64,000 bases of DNA from Taxillus chinensis. Taxonomy: Eukaryota; Streptophyta; Magnoliopsida; Santalales; Loranthaceae. Numbering within the stretch: the stretch's first letter is position 1; each line of letters starts with the position of its first letter. The notes below the pieces were generated by a model, which was not told the origin of the DNA, searched no databases, and was given only the letters and a program-made list of their open reading frames with translations. Below are positions 50,161 to 61,100 of the stretch, piece by piece. The position numbers were made by a program, and so were the translations under genes. The DNA lies in the NCBI GenBank assembly GCA_023512835.1, contig CM042089.1, positions 12,167,759-12,231,758 of the forward strand, written 5' to 3'.

Positions 50161-50217
50161 TTTCAGAAGAAACCAAGTTAGAAATCTTCTCCAAATCACA
50201 GATCCCTCAAGAAGAGA

Positions 50218-50229
50218 GCTCTGATACCA
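50218..50229 (-). other. Copia primer-binding site (initiator Met tRNA)
   Basis: TGGTATCAGAGC on the minus strand, four bases inside the 5' LTR, matches the usual plant Copia primer site complementary to the 3' end of initiator tRNA-Met. Its intact state fits a recent insertion. Confidence 0.85.
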
Positions 50230-50233
50230 ATTT

Positions 50234-50514
50234 TGTTGGAATAGAGAAAAAAAAATCTGCAAATTAATGTAGCAGTAGACAAGAGGAAAACAAAAGAGAT
50301 AATAATGAATGCTTCATTTTATTAGGTACGTCACTGCCCAGTTTAAATAGAATAGGAAATAATTAAAAAAATCTTAAAAACACTACATGGAACATATCTC
50401 CATGTTTAACAGGCATAGCTAAAAAATTGGAGATAATGACCATATTATTTGAATAAAAACAACTAATGATCAACAATAAAACAGATAGGCAGCAGCTAAG
50501 TCAAAATCTTATCA
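50234..50514 (-). repeat. 5' LTR of the recent Copia element
   Basis: It is collinear with 46065-46348. The primer site TGGTATCAGAGC lies immediately inside (50218-50229). It would hold the promoter of the element, directing transcription leftwards through the gag and pol remnants. Confidence 0.93.
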
Positions 50515-50824
50515 AAAACAAAACAAAATAAAACATACTTATTTCCAAAAGAAAACAAAAAATTATTTCTTCTTTTAAAGCATTCTCCTTCAAAATTATG
50601 TTTTTATCATTACTCTTTTTCATACATTGTCCAATATATTTTGTTGAATTTTTTTGATTTGTTTTTTTCAAACTCTTCAAAAAACGCAATCATTGTTATC
50701 CCGGTATCATGAAAAAAATGTGGGTCTCTTAAAACGTGGAATATGGTAATACGATATTGGAGATATGTAAACAGAAATACATGGATCTCTGTCGCTAGAG
50801 AACAATTCTGTTGCTACAACGTTG

Positions 50825-51220
50825 CTAAAAATATGTCATTGGCGCGCATTTTAAATATTTCACCCATGATAACAGAAATTTTGACCAGGTATTATGTTTA
50901 TCGTTGTTATTATTGTTGTTAGTAATGCATGTGGTGGGATGGTTGATGGTGAACAGGTTGGAAGGCGTGTCATCTCCAATCCAGGTGCGGTTGTCCAACG
51001 AGGAAGAGTTGCCGGAGGAGCCACAGTTGATGGCGAGGCTTTCAGTCATGTGGTAGTATTTGGGGGTGGGGGAGGAGCTGCCGGCCGGCCGGCCGTTGCA
51101 ACGACTGAGATGATGAATGAAAGGAGGATCATGTGGTGGTATAGTAGTACTACTGCTGCTACTGCTACTAAAACTGGTAAGAAGGAGGAGTGCATATGAG
51201 GTTTTGACATTGGAGTACAA
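50825..51220 (-). pseudogene. N-terminal fragment of a malectin-like receptor kinase (CrRLK1L type)
   Basis: The minus-strand frame holds HMTESLAINCGSSG followed by SSSLDNRTWIGDD (about 50968-51050). This is the opening block of malectin-like ectodomains in FERONIA/MEDOS-type receptor kinases, INCG followed by D-N/G-R-x-W. Homology stops after that, and the frame runs into Asn-rich repeats (NNNNNND). The upstream part is Ser- and Pro-rich and does not give a clean signal peptide. No second malectin block, membrane span or kinase follows. It is a truncated relic of perhaps 40 recognisable residues. I rate the family call as likely, the expressed-gene idea as unlikely. Confidence 0.55.
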
Positions 51221-53199
51221 GGATTATGTAGTAGTTTTTGTCCCAGAAACAGGGGTTGACAAAAGGAAAAGGAATAATTATTATTCTTTATTTTATAAAT
51301 ATTTAATATTAAATAATAATATAAATAACTTATTTAATATTAATATGTTTAAATAATATTATTAATTATATTACAATTATAATTGAATAGTATAATTTAT
51401 AAGGAGATTGATATTCAACTGAATAACACAATTGGATTTATAGATACCAAGGGCGATGCTACTCTTGAGCCGGTGTGGATTGCAGCTACACACCTTGGCT
51501 CGCCCCTTTAAATAATAAAAATTAAGATTATCGGTACTCAAAACTAGACTCAACATTCACCCATTTGCAAGTAAAGGTCCTTCAAATGATAAAGGCTTGC
51601 AAAAGTTGGAAGCTTGCCCATAGCCGGGGCCTGGAAGTTGTAATTATTAATTAATATATATGGTGGCCATGAAAGGGAGGTTGTGGCCGTGGCGAAGGAA
51701 ATGAAACTTGAACAACTTGTGTCATCTTGCCCATAGCGAAGCCTGAGTAGCCTGTATCGGCCTTCTCGTAGCGAAGCCCATGCTGAGCCCATGTCAGTTT
51801 ACCCGTGGCAACACGCCATGGGCAACCCTGATTTGAATGGAAATGATGTCATTTCATTATAAGCCTTAGTTTAACATATTGTAACCCATTTTTGTGAAGA
51901 CATAAGTATAATTGAACACCAAAATGAATGAGGTAGGGTTTGTGACAATTGTGAACAATGTTTGATAGGATTTGGAGATTAAAAACACTATTTTTGGGGG
52001 AAAATGGGTCATAAATTTTGGAGAGCTTGTGAAAATGATTTTTGGATAAACAATTAGGGTTTTGAAAGATGAAAGTATGGCTGGGATTTTTAGTGTAGTG
52101 TAGCTTCTTATAAAGCTAGAATCGATTTCTCTTTATTCTGTTTTGTTCTTCTTACAAACTTGGATTTTAATTTCGTTTTGGATTGTTTTAATCTTTCAGC
52201 TAGTTTGATTCATTTTATCTTTTCAAAATTATTGCTTTCTTTTAAATTTATTCTTAAACAAAAAGACAAAATCTCAATTTAATGAATCTAGCCCGTGGCC
52301 AATAACCCATTCTCATTTATTGCACATATAACACTTATTTTAATTTTATAGAAATTTTCACTCTTTTGCTCGCAAGTTTGAATTTAAATGTCTCCTTTGG
52401 GAAACGATCTAAGACCTTAGTCTTAGTTATTAGTTGACATAGTCTTGTGCTTGGGATAGCATTCGTGTTGCTCGAATTTGAGCCAGTTACATATGCCAAC
52501 CATAAACATACAATGATAAATAAATTTCTTGATTTGTAGTTTAATGCGATTTTTGCTGTACAAACCAAATTTCAACAACCCCTAACATGCAAATCAGCTC
52601 TTTTAGGCTTCATATCAATTAAACCAAAAGTTTTAAACTCATAACAACATAAGCTTTCAATCTACTATGACAATTTTGATCAAAATCATATAATACCCAA
52701 TTTTTAATCAACATATCCAATTCTAGAGTTTCGGCATCAATCCATGATCAATTAATCATTTCTATTAGTTCTAAGCATAGTTAAGACATGAAGTAAATGG
52801 AAAGAGATAAAGCCGCCAACTTAGATTTTCCATAATTAATTGAATTGCCCCAACACCTTTAAGTCCTCTTCCTCCTTCTCTTCTCTCTTGCACTCTCTTT
52901 CTCATGTTATGTTCTTGTACTAAGCATATAAGCATACATAGACTAACACAAAATTTCCCTTCTTTTCTTTTTATTATCATTTATTTATTATTTAATTATT
53001 ATTTTAATCATTTTAACCCATTAATCCACCAAAATAAACCAAACTATCCTTTAGGATCTCAATTTTCAAATGGGGCTTAATTATAGTCAAAATAACCACA
53101 TCATCAGCCATATCAACAATAAAATATTCTCAATACTAATTAGAGACTATTTGTTGAGCTATTTCAAATATGAGTCTTCATAATATATTCTTGTTGTTA
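51221..53199. other. Intergenic, no gene; possible LTR fragment near 52.4 kb
   Basis: AT-rich after 51250. At 51700-51830 CCCATAGCGAAGCC and CGTAGCGAAGCCCATG form a short duplicated phrase. At about 52390-52460, CTCCTTTGGGAAACGATCTAAGACC resembles the end region of Tat/Athila LTRs (compare CTCCCAGGGAGAACGATCTAGG in the Gypsy LTR near 13933). No domain or exon was found. Confidence 0.4.
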
Positions 53200-54056
53200 T
53201 ATGTTGATTGTAGTTAGCAACATAATTGAAATTAACAACTTAAAAAGTTTGTTGAGCAGTGAGTTTGAGATGAAGATTTGGGTGAAGCTAAAAAGATATT
53301 GGATATGGATATTTAGAGAGATAAGAAAGCAATCCTATTGTATTTATCTCATCAGTTATATATTAAAAAGGTGTTGCAATCGTTTTGTGTGAAACATCCG
53401 AGCCAGTTAGTACTTCATTGGCAAAACATTTGAAGTTTGATGTTAGTGCTACTATAGATCTAGCAAATGTTGTTAGTGTGGTTATAAAATTCATGGGTAA
53501 TCATAAGAAAGCTCGTTTGGAAGTTAAGTGGCTTATAAGATACTTGAAAGGTATGATTAACATGTGTCTGGTTTATGATTATAGTCGTTATATTTATGTT
53601 GTTTTTTACACCGATTTGGGTTATGGTGAAGATATCTTGAAGTGAAAATCATTGACATGTTATATTTTCTCGTTTCTTGGTTGTGTATTTAGTTGGAAAG
53701 CAACACTGCACTTGATTATTACTTTGTTCACAATTGAAGCTAAGCAAATGTCATTGATAGAAGGGGAGAAGGAAATGATTTGGTTACAGGATCCTAGCAA
53801 TAGTTTAGGTTTGAAGGTGGAAAAACTTGTCATTTAAAGTTGAATACATGTTCTCTATATTTGGCCAAGGTTCCTATTTATCATGAGAGAGAAAAGCATA
53901 TAGATATCATATTGAACTTCATAAGAGATGTCATTAAGAGTGATAAGTTTGCTATAAAGAAGGTAACCAAAATAGATAATCTAGCTGATATATTGACAAA
54001 GTCATTACTTGTAGAGAAGTTCAGTCATAGCTTGGACTTGTTGAATGTTGCATAGT
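53200..54056 (+). pseudogene. Copia RT/RNase H relic
   Basis: Plus-strand fragments in several frames keep the Copia order. The end of RT reads SEFEMK then a DLGEAK-like stretch (about 53255-53290), then SEPVSTSLAKHLKF (53392). RNase H follows with KARLEVKWLIRYLKGM, VYDYSRYIYVVFYTD (53570), GCVFSWKATLH (53680), IEAKQMSLIE (53740), HIDIILNFIRD (53899) and NLADILTKSL (53979). No integrase or gag is attached, so it is a 3' fragment of an old element, unrelated in detail to the two Copia elements elsewhere in the window. Confidence 0.8.
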
Positions 54057-54254
54057 CGGAGGCCCTTAAAGGGCATGTGGGGAGGGGAGAGGTGTTCTTG
54101 TAATCAAAAAATAAAAACTCAATTCAAGGGAAAGATTTGTTAATGGAGAATGCTCACATAGTCTGAGGCCCTTGAGGGGCTTAAGAGAAGGGGAGAAGTG
54201 TTCTCGTGTTAACAAGTGAAAAGTCAAGTTAGAGGGAATATTTGTTAATGTGAT
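54052..54254. repeat. 106-bp tandem duplication next to the Copia relic
   Basis: A unit opening CATAGTC-GAGGCCCTT and holding GGGGAG..GTGTTCT, then AGGGAA..TTTGTTAATG, is present at 54052-54157 and again at 54158-54254 with changes. It starts in the last codons of the relic, so the 3' internal end of that element was duplicated. DNA starting TGTTGAGTTTCATTAGTGG (54263) may be its 3' LTR. Confidence 0.55.
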
Positions 54255-54974
54255 TATATATTTGTTGTTGAGTTTCATTAGTGGCCCAACACGAAATATC
54301 AGTTGTGTAACCCAAAGTATTTTTTTTGTTTCATTGTAGATTGTTGATGACAAGAGATCATACTATAACAACACTTTTCCATTTAAATTTTATCAACCAA
54401 GAGTATGACAAATCTGACTTTAAGTTTAAAGGGTCATTAGACGTAATCTTATGCCTATTTGATTTGGTATCTACTACTGAAAAGGCAACTGTTGTTTCTT
54501 AATCTAAACGTCTAAAACTCATATACACAACCACACACTTATGTAGTAATTGCAATTAAAGTGAGGCAATGGAGGGCATGTCAGCACTGTTCTAATGCCA
54601 CATAGGTAAGCAATTACTCTAGGAAATGCTTATTACTCTAATGTCTAATTTCTAATAACATGGCATTAATATTGCATTTTTACTAGCCCATATCTTTCTT
54701 ATTTTACGAAGTACAATTGCTTCCTACATTTCTTTATTCAAATTTATTAAGAGTGGTAACCAAGGTCAGTCCACACATGCTTGCTTGTGTGCTAGTTTAT
54801 CATTTCATCCAGAAAAAATTTCTCCATATCTTATTCCTATCCTTAAAGTTGATCTTTCTCTCTTATATAATAGTTAAAAGAATATCACCTATAATAGATC
54901 CAATTAAATTCCATTAAGCTTATATACTCATACATACAAAGTAGACATGCAATATTTATATACTTCTAGAGCAG
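54255..54974. other. Intergenic, nothing certain
   Basis: AT-rich DNA that may include remains of the LTR beginning near 54263. No gene or clear repeat end was found before the exon-like sequence at 54975. Confidence 0.45.
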
Positions 54975-55530
54975 AAATGATACGAGATTAGCTGCTGCAG
55001 GGTTAGCTCTAGCTATGGAGAAGTACGTATTAGAATCAGAATCTATTGACATTGTTGGCCCCGTTGGTAAAATATATTCTTTTCACTATTAAGGGAAACT
55101 TACCTTATTGTTAGTCTATTTTTAACTAAATAAACCCTTTGTTTTACAAGGCATCTTGGAGTTACATCCTAGAGTAATCAAGGGCACTCCAAGCAAAGCT
55201 CACTTGAAATTGGTATGCTTCTTATTCTTGGCAATGAGTCCCCAACACAAGTTAAAGTTCACACCTAGTGAATTGAGGAATAAAACTTACATATGCTTTG
55301 TTTGTCCATATTTATTAGTATACTTCTCTCCATTCGTTTATTTTTTTGTTTTGTTTCACCCTGAAAGATTTGCAAGACATTGATGAACAACGAAGAAATG
55401 TTGTAATAGAAAAAATCCATCAAACAACAATTAGAATTGCTAAAAACTGTTACTCGGGGTTATTAGAATTTAAAATTGTTAATCGTGATTCATTAGCCCT
55501 GTTTGACAGTTCAATAGTTAGGCAATGAAA
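54975..55530 (+). pseudogene. Unrecognised spliced-gene relic (three exon-like blocks)
   Basis: Block 1, 54975-55066, is preceded by AG and followed by GTAAAA; it reads NDTRLAAAGLALAMEKYV then SESIDIVGPVG. Block 2, 55151-55212, is preceded by ACAAG and followed by GTATGC; it reads ILELHPRVIKGTPSKAHLKL and joins block 1 in frame. Block 3, about 55365-55527, reads DLQDIDEQRRNVVIEKIHQ, then TIRIAKNCYSGLLEFKI and SLALFDSSIVRQ, then a stop. The join of blocks 2 and 3 does not keep the frame with the AG at 55366-55367. I do not recognise the family. Splice-like borders and the phase match of the first two blocks suggest a duplicated piece of a genuine gene, not chance frames. Confidence 0.5.
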
Positions 55531-56115
55531 ACTGCAGCAAAAGAGCTAAATTTAACATACAAGTTGATGATTAGTAAAGTTTATCGTGATTTGCTCACAT
55601 AGACGGGTATGAAATAAGAATTAAAGAGAAAGATGGTGAACTCTAAGCTTTTGAGTGAAATAAGCTTCAACTGAGAAGCTTATCATTACTTGTCATGATT
55701 TACTTCAAGGGGATGAAATAAGTTTCAATTGAGAAGCTTATCATGATTCACTCTTCTTATTCTTGGCAAGGGTGTCTAACACAAATTGAAGTTCGTACTC
55801 ACTGAATTAAGGAATAAAATTTACCTATGCATTACTTGTCCATATTTATAATAGTCCTATCCTTTCTTTTTTTTTTTTTCAATTGATGAACTGGTTAAAG
55901 ATAAGCAGGACATTGATGAACGATAATAAAATGTTATAATAGAGAAAATCCATCAAACAACGATTAGAATTGCTGAAAACCATCATTTGAGGCTATTAAA
56001 ATTTCAAATTATCAATTAGGATTCACCAACACATGAAGTAAAGAAACTTCAACAAAAGAACTAAATTTAACAGACAAATTAATGATTAGTAAAGCTTATC
56101 ATGATTCACTCTTCA
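55218..56115. repeat. 535-bp offset tandem duplication of the gene relic
   Basis: Copy A (55218-55600) and copy B (55753-56115) align along their length: CTTCTTATTCTTGGCAA, GAATTAAGGAATAAAA-TTAC, AGACATTGATGAAC and AAAATCCATCAAACAAC occur in both, 535 bp apart at the start. Copy B carries a stop soon after DKQDIDER and several indels, while copy A keeps about 55 codons open. Between them (55620-55750) GAAATAAG.TTCAA.TGAGAAGCTTATCA is itself duplicated. Confidence 0.7.
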
Positions 56116-58107
56116 TGGCTAAGTTAAAATTATCAATCATGATTCATTAAATTTAACATAAAAGTATGAAAGGATAATTAAAGAGATGGTGAAATCTAAA
56201 ATTTTGAGTGGTTCACTTTTCTTGCTGTGCATTGGCCTTGGGAAAGTATATCTTTCATGTTTGCTCTTATCTTCTATACAATGCAACATCCTCCCGGGAT
56301 ATCTACAATGGGCATAATATTCATTCCATGTTTCAAAAATCTTACATCTCCCTTATTTTCACAAGTTATATTATCCTTCTTTTGTCCTTTTAAACATCAT
56401 CTCCTTGTTCATAAAAGCTTTTTTGAGTGAGCTATCGAGATAACTCTAACATGACCCAATCAGTAATGACTACTCTATCATGCTAACTCTGCACCAGTTC
56501 AACTAAATTTACAAAAAGTGTTGAGGCTAATTGAAGTCTACTTCTGGATACATAGGATGCCATAAGCCTGAAGAACATGCCTCCCTTGAGAATATGGAAA
56601 ATGGGGTCAGTGTTAGCCCTGAACCTTACCAAGAAGTCGCTGTCTCGACAGTACAACTTAATTGGTGGAGTGCCTCCTGAACTCTCCCTTTTTTAACAGA
56701 TTCGGATTGTCTCATTTATCCATCACTCAACCAAAATAAACTCAAACAATGAGTCGAATTCTGATCGGGCCCATACAGCCCCGAACAAGTATAATTTCAT
56801 ATACACCCAATATGAAACACAAATACTCCCACTGATTTCCATATAATTTCAACATTTAGAGTTAATGAAGATAGATATTTGTCAACTTTATAATTTGACT
56901 TTTGAGTTAAAACAGAAATTTTAAATTATCAATAATTGTGTATATTTGATCAAAATTCTTTTCATCCGTACCATAGGACGGTTAAATAATTAGTACAATG
57001 TCACGAGAGGGCGAATTCTATGAAAGCGTCCACAACTTTTGAAATGATGTCTCTACTTTCATATTGGGTAGAAATAAGATGATCCAAAACCAAGAACCAA
57101 TCAAAAGTCATTGTAGTGCACTTGCACACAAGTAATGTGACCAACTATAAAATGGGAGCAGGATATAAATTGATATTAAATAAAAATACGATCCCATAGT
57201 TAGAACAAACTTTACCTTGCTCCCAAAGGTGAAAAAAACTTCAAAATGAATGCATAGCACATTATATTTGGTGGCATACATAAACATAATCCCAAGAAAA
57301 GATGAAGTACTAGACTAAAAACAGGACGAACTTTTACTGTGTCAAAAGCTAAATACCGAGAGAGAACTGCTTCTAATTTACAGGCCACACAACATATAAT
57401 ACCTTCGATGTTGAATCCACGGAAAGAAAAGGCCATGCATTGAGAAATCATATAAGCCACATGTCACATAATGTAAGGAAAGAATTATACAATAGCCAAA
57501 CTAATATTGTTGTGCATAGGCAGGCTTTACCGAGAATTCACATTGATAGCCCAATCATTTTCTACAATTGATGCAAGCAATTAGATCATCATTTGACAAG
57601 CTTAACAGCATTCAATGACTGAATTACAAATATCTGATAATTTTGTACAATCAACCATTTCAGTTAGTGCATGACAGATGAAAGGATGACAAAAGAATTG
57701 TCAAGTATTTGAGATCAAAACTTCATATAATGCCACATTTCACTTTTATATGATCTAGCCAGTGAAACAACATATATATCCAATAATATATAATGTTAAG
57801 TAGTCAACGAGATGAGATAAAATTAAGGTAGTTGACACTTCAAAGCATTAGATTGCAGATGCTCTTACAGTGTAGAATGCAGCTAAATCAAACACAAGTC
57901 CAATCCAATAATTGTGTGGCTTGGAAAAAAATCAGCCAATCACCATAGAAGAAATTCAACAATAATGGGACGAGCACATTAATTTACTCATGTTCATATC
58001 AATCAGGATCCTAGACCTAACAATTATGTAATGCCCATAACAAGAATAATGTGTACAAATAATTTAATAATTTCACAAAATGTCTTTTAACTCATTGTAA
58101 AGCGAAG
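56116..58107. other. Intergenic, no gene; contains the 3' flank of the WDR43-like gene
   Basis: I saw no supported gene. At about 56535-56680 a plus-strand stretch reads KPEEHASLENMENGVSVSPE and then YQEVAVSTVQLNWW before a stop, which may be another gene relic but has no splice context I can defend. The phrase TGATCGGGCCCATACAGCCCC at about 56763 looks LTR-like. The minus-strand gene ending at 58108 would have its 3' UTR within roughly 57500-58107. Confidence 0.35.
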
Positions 58108-61100
58108 CTAGTTGATACCATCACTGCTGCTTTGGGACTCAACATCATCATCTAACCCATATAGGACATCATCAATGTCATCCTCTTCATCTTCACTTTC
58201 ATCTTCTTTGCTACCCGTGTGGAGATCCTGTCCAAAATTTTCAGTTTTGCTCTGCACAGCCTTGTCAATCTATTTATATTCCAAAGGGAACGGATTAAAT
58301 TAAAAGAACCAATCCACAAAACAGTTAAATTCAAATGACAGGATTTAGTCATTGACCTGTGTTGCTACTAGATTCAAACAACCTGAAGTCCGTAATAAAG
58401 ATTGAATATCCGATCTTTTGGACTGTGTTATCTGTATAAAAGAAATCATAACTTAGTCAGCCTTGGCATGAATTTTGATGCCCTAGAAGTGCGCACGCAC
58501 TCACACACATAAGGTGAAAGTATATATATACATTTGTTTATCCAATAGAATATTATTTTAAGACTACAATAGAGTTTTATTATAAATCTACTACTTTTAC
58601 AGATAAATATTATATTATAATGCATGTCAGTCAACGAACCCCCATTAAGTGAAGTTTTAAATTTCTTATTAACACTGATATTTTTTGTTTGTGCAAAAGA
58701 GAGACATTTGTCTGCCTATGCACTATTTTTTTCCTTTTTACTTTTGCTGATTTGTTCAATTGATTTTTAGCTTAAATGTCATGTTTTTGATCAATTCATG
58801 CAAAATATTGGAAAAAAAACATATCAAATCAGGTGCGTGCTTAAAACATCTATTACTTAAACTAGTTTTTTTTTAATTAAAAAGCATCTAAATTGTTTAT
58901 GAACTTCAGTTTCAAGAATCAGGAATTTGGCTCCAGGCAGAGCTAATAAATTCCACTGACAAATAAAACCAGTGTAGAATTTCAATAACATATTTCTATC
59001 ATGGAATTGAGAAATAAAATTGTCATAGGGTGCTTGTATCTTGTGTTTAACTCCTAATTGTTAGACTTGAGAATATTAAAATGAGCATTTAGACTTCAAA
59101 TTTTCCACGCAAAAAGGGAAAAATCAATTGCTTTCTTCTCAGATTTATTCAGAGGTTCAACAATGTACAACATACTAATTTATTTCATTTTATGTAACAG
59201 ATCAGATTTATGAAGAGAAGAAAAATAACGCCAGACATTAAGGTAAATAGAGAAAGAGAAGATGAAGAATGTCCCATATTTAGAAATAACAAACGAGAGC
59301 ACGGATCACCTTGCATAAGGACTCGAGTACTTGAATTGCTGGCTCCTGAGATGCAACATAATGACTGTGATTCACCAAAATGGTATAAATCCATGGCAGA
59401 ACATACTTTCCACTGCAGGATCTGTCAAAAGCAAGATCTTGTTTCTTTCAACATTAATTTGTATTTTGTACTTACCATGCTTGGTGAAATGAAAAACGAT
59501 GAGAAGGTCCATCATAATTTTGGTACCATTCCACCCCTATCCCAATAACGAGAAACTAAAGACTTGCATCACGCTTTATTCAGTGAAAAAGGACAAACCT
59601 TGCATGCCACATAGCCACCAGATCTTTCAATTGTTTTAATGCATCCCATGGTTCCATGGACAAAACAGTTGCTTTCATCTGAAACACAAATTCTGATATC
59701 GTGAGAACAGAACAAATGAAATGAAAAAAAAATCTCATAAAAAAATACAATAGGAGGAAGGACACTGGGTGGTGTTTGATTGGCGTGATTCTACATGAGA
59801 GTGATTCTCTCAAAAAAGTACTCATTCAACTTGTTTGATTATGTCTGATTGATGGCCAAATATGACCTACTGAATCAACAAAAAAACTGACGGTTGATTT
59901 GTCCAGCCATCCATCCAAATTGTCCAAGACTATTTGCTCAAAAAACGACTCAATTAATTTGTTTTTAATAATAAATTTAAAGGGAAATAAAAACCCGGGT
60001 TGAGGTATCTTGGTGCATGTTATTTGTTAACAACATAGTCTTGGTGGATGAAACTAAGATCTGTCATAATACTGATTTGGACTTGTTGATGCACAAGTTA
60101 ACGGTTTGAGGTTTTAAACTTAGCAAAACCAAAAAAAAAAAAAAATTATTAGGACTAAGCATTCACCCCTTATCCAAATGTGAGCGTTTTCGCACTCTTG
60201 GATCCATAATGCAATGGTGACATAGAAGTTAATATCATAGGATCCAAACAGGTTGGTTGAAATGGAGACAAGATTCGAAAGTTTTATGTGATTGTAACAT
60301 ACCCCTAAAGTTGAAAGGCATGTTTCATAAAACAGCTATCTGGCCAACTTTGTTATATGATAGTAAGTATTGGGCAGTCCACAAAGAACATTAAAACAAA
60401 ATGAGTGTGGCAAAGACATGAATGAGGATTTTCATACTTGGTTAGGAGGACAAAATAAAAAAATGTCAACTATATTGGTCTGGACATGTTTGCCATAGAC
60501 TTTGGAGTATAAAAAAAATATTTAATACAAATCACTCCATACTCTACCCAAAATCCTTTACCCCTACACTATGGTGCTCCTAACATTTGAAAGTTGAATA
60601 CATGAGTTAGTAAAGATGAAACAATTGATATGTTTGAAGACAAAAGGAATAGAGGGCAGCCACTCCAAATCAAGGTTCAAAAATGCAGAAGGCAATAAGG
60701 TACAAATCCTAGGCCGTACAGTGAGGCAAGTGCCTCAACGATAAACGACAAAAAAAATTAAAATAAATTAAATTAAATGCAATGAAAACTATTTAAAATT
60801 AGTTTTAGAATAATAAAACAAAACTAAAAATATTAAATTAAACCTTTATAGTTATCCATCAAATCCAAATTAAATCTTTATGAAAAAATAAAGTTTATAT
60901 TAAAAATTAAAAAAATATCCTGCCTCACCCACGATTCTTAGAAAATAAACATGATTGAAAAAAATACAATTTTAAAAAAAACACATTTTACAATTCAAAA
61001 ACAAGCACAAATAAAATGACCGGCAATGATGCATTACGGACTTCACTTCCAGCAACGTGACACAAGTGTTTGAGACCGATGATGACACACTTTGATTAAA

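Larger units (their letters stand above)
46065..50514 (-). mobile_element. Complete, recently inserted Ty1/Copia retrotransposon
   Basis: LTRs at 46065-46348 (284 bp, 3') and 50234-50514 (281 bp, 5') begin TGTTGGAATAGAG and end AATCTTATCA on the plus strand. A 5-bp duplication AAAAC flanks the element (46060-46064 and 50515-50519), with the caution that the site is A-rich. The primer site TGGTATCAGAGC (50218-50229, minus) is a perfect initiator-Met type, and the polypurine tract is AAGGAGGAG (46349-46357, minus). By eye the LTRs differ by about nine substitutions and two or three short indels, so insertion is fairly recent. gag, protease, integrase, RT and RNase H are all present in order but damaged. 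Confidence 0.93.

Noticed and set aside
59210..59548. 112-codon plus-strand protein
   Set aside because: It overlaps, in antisense, a well-supported exon of the WDR43-like gene (59310-59421).
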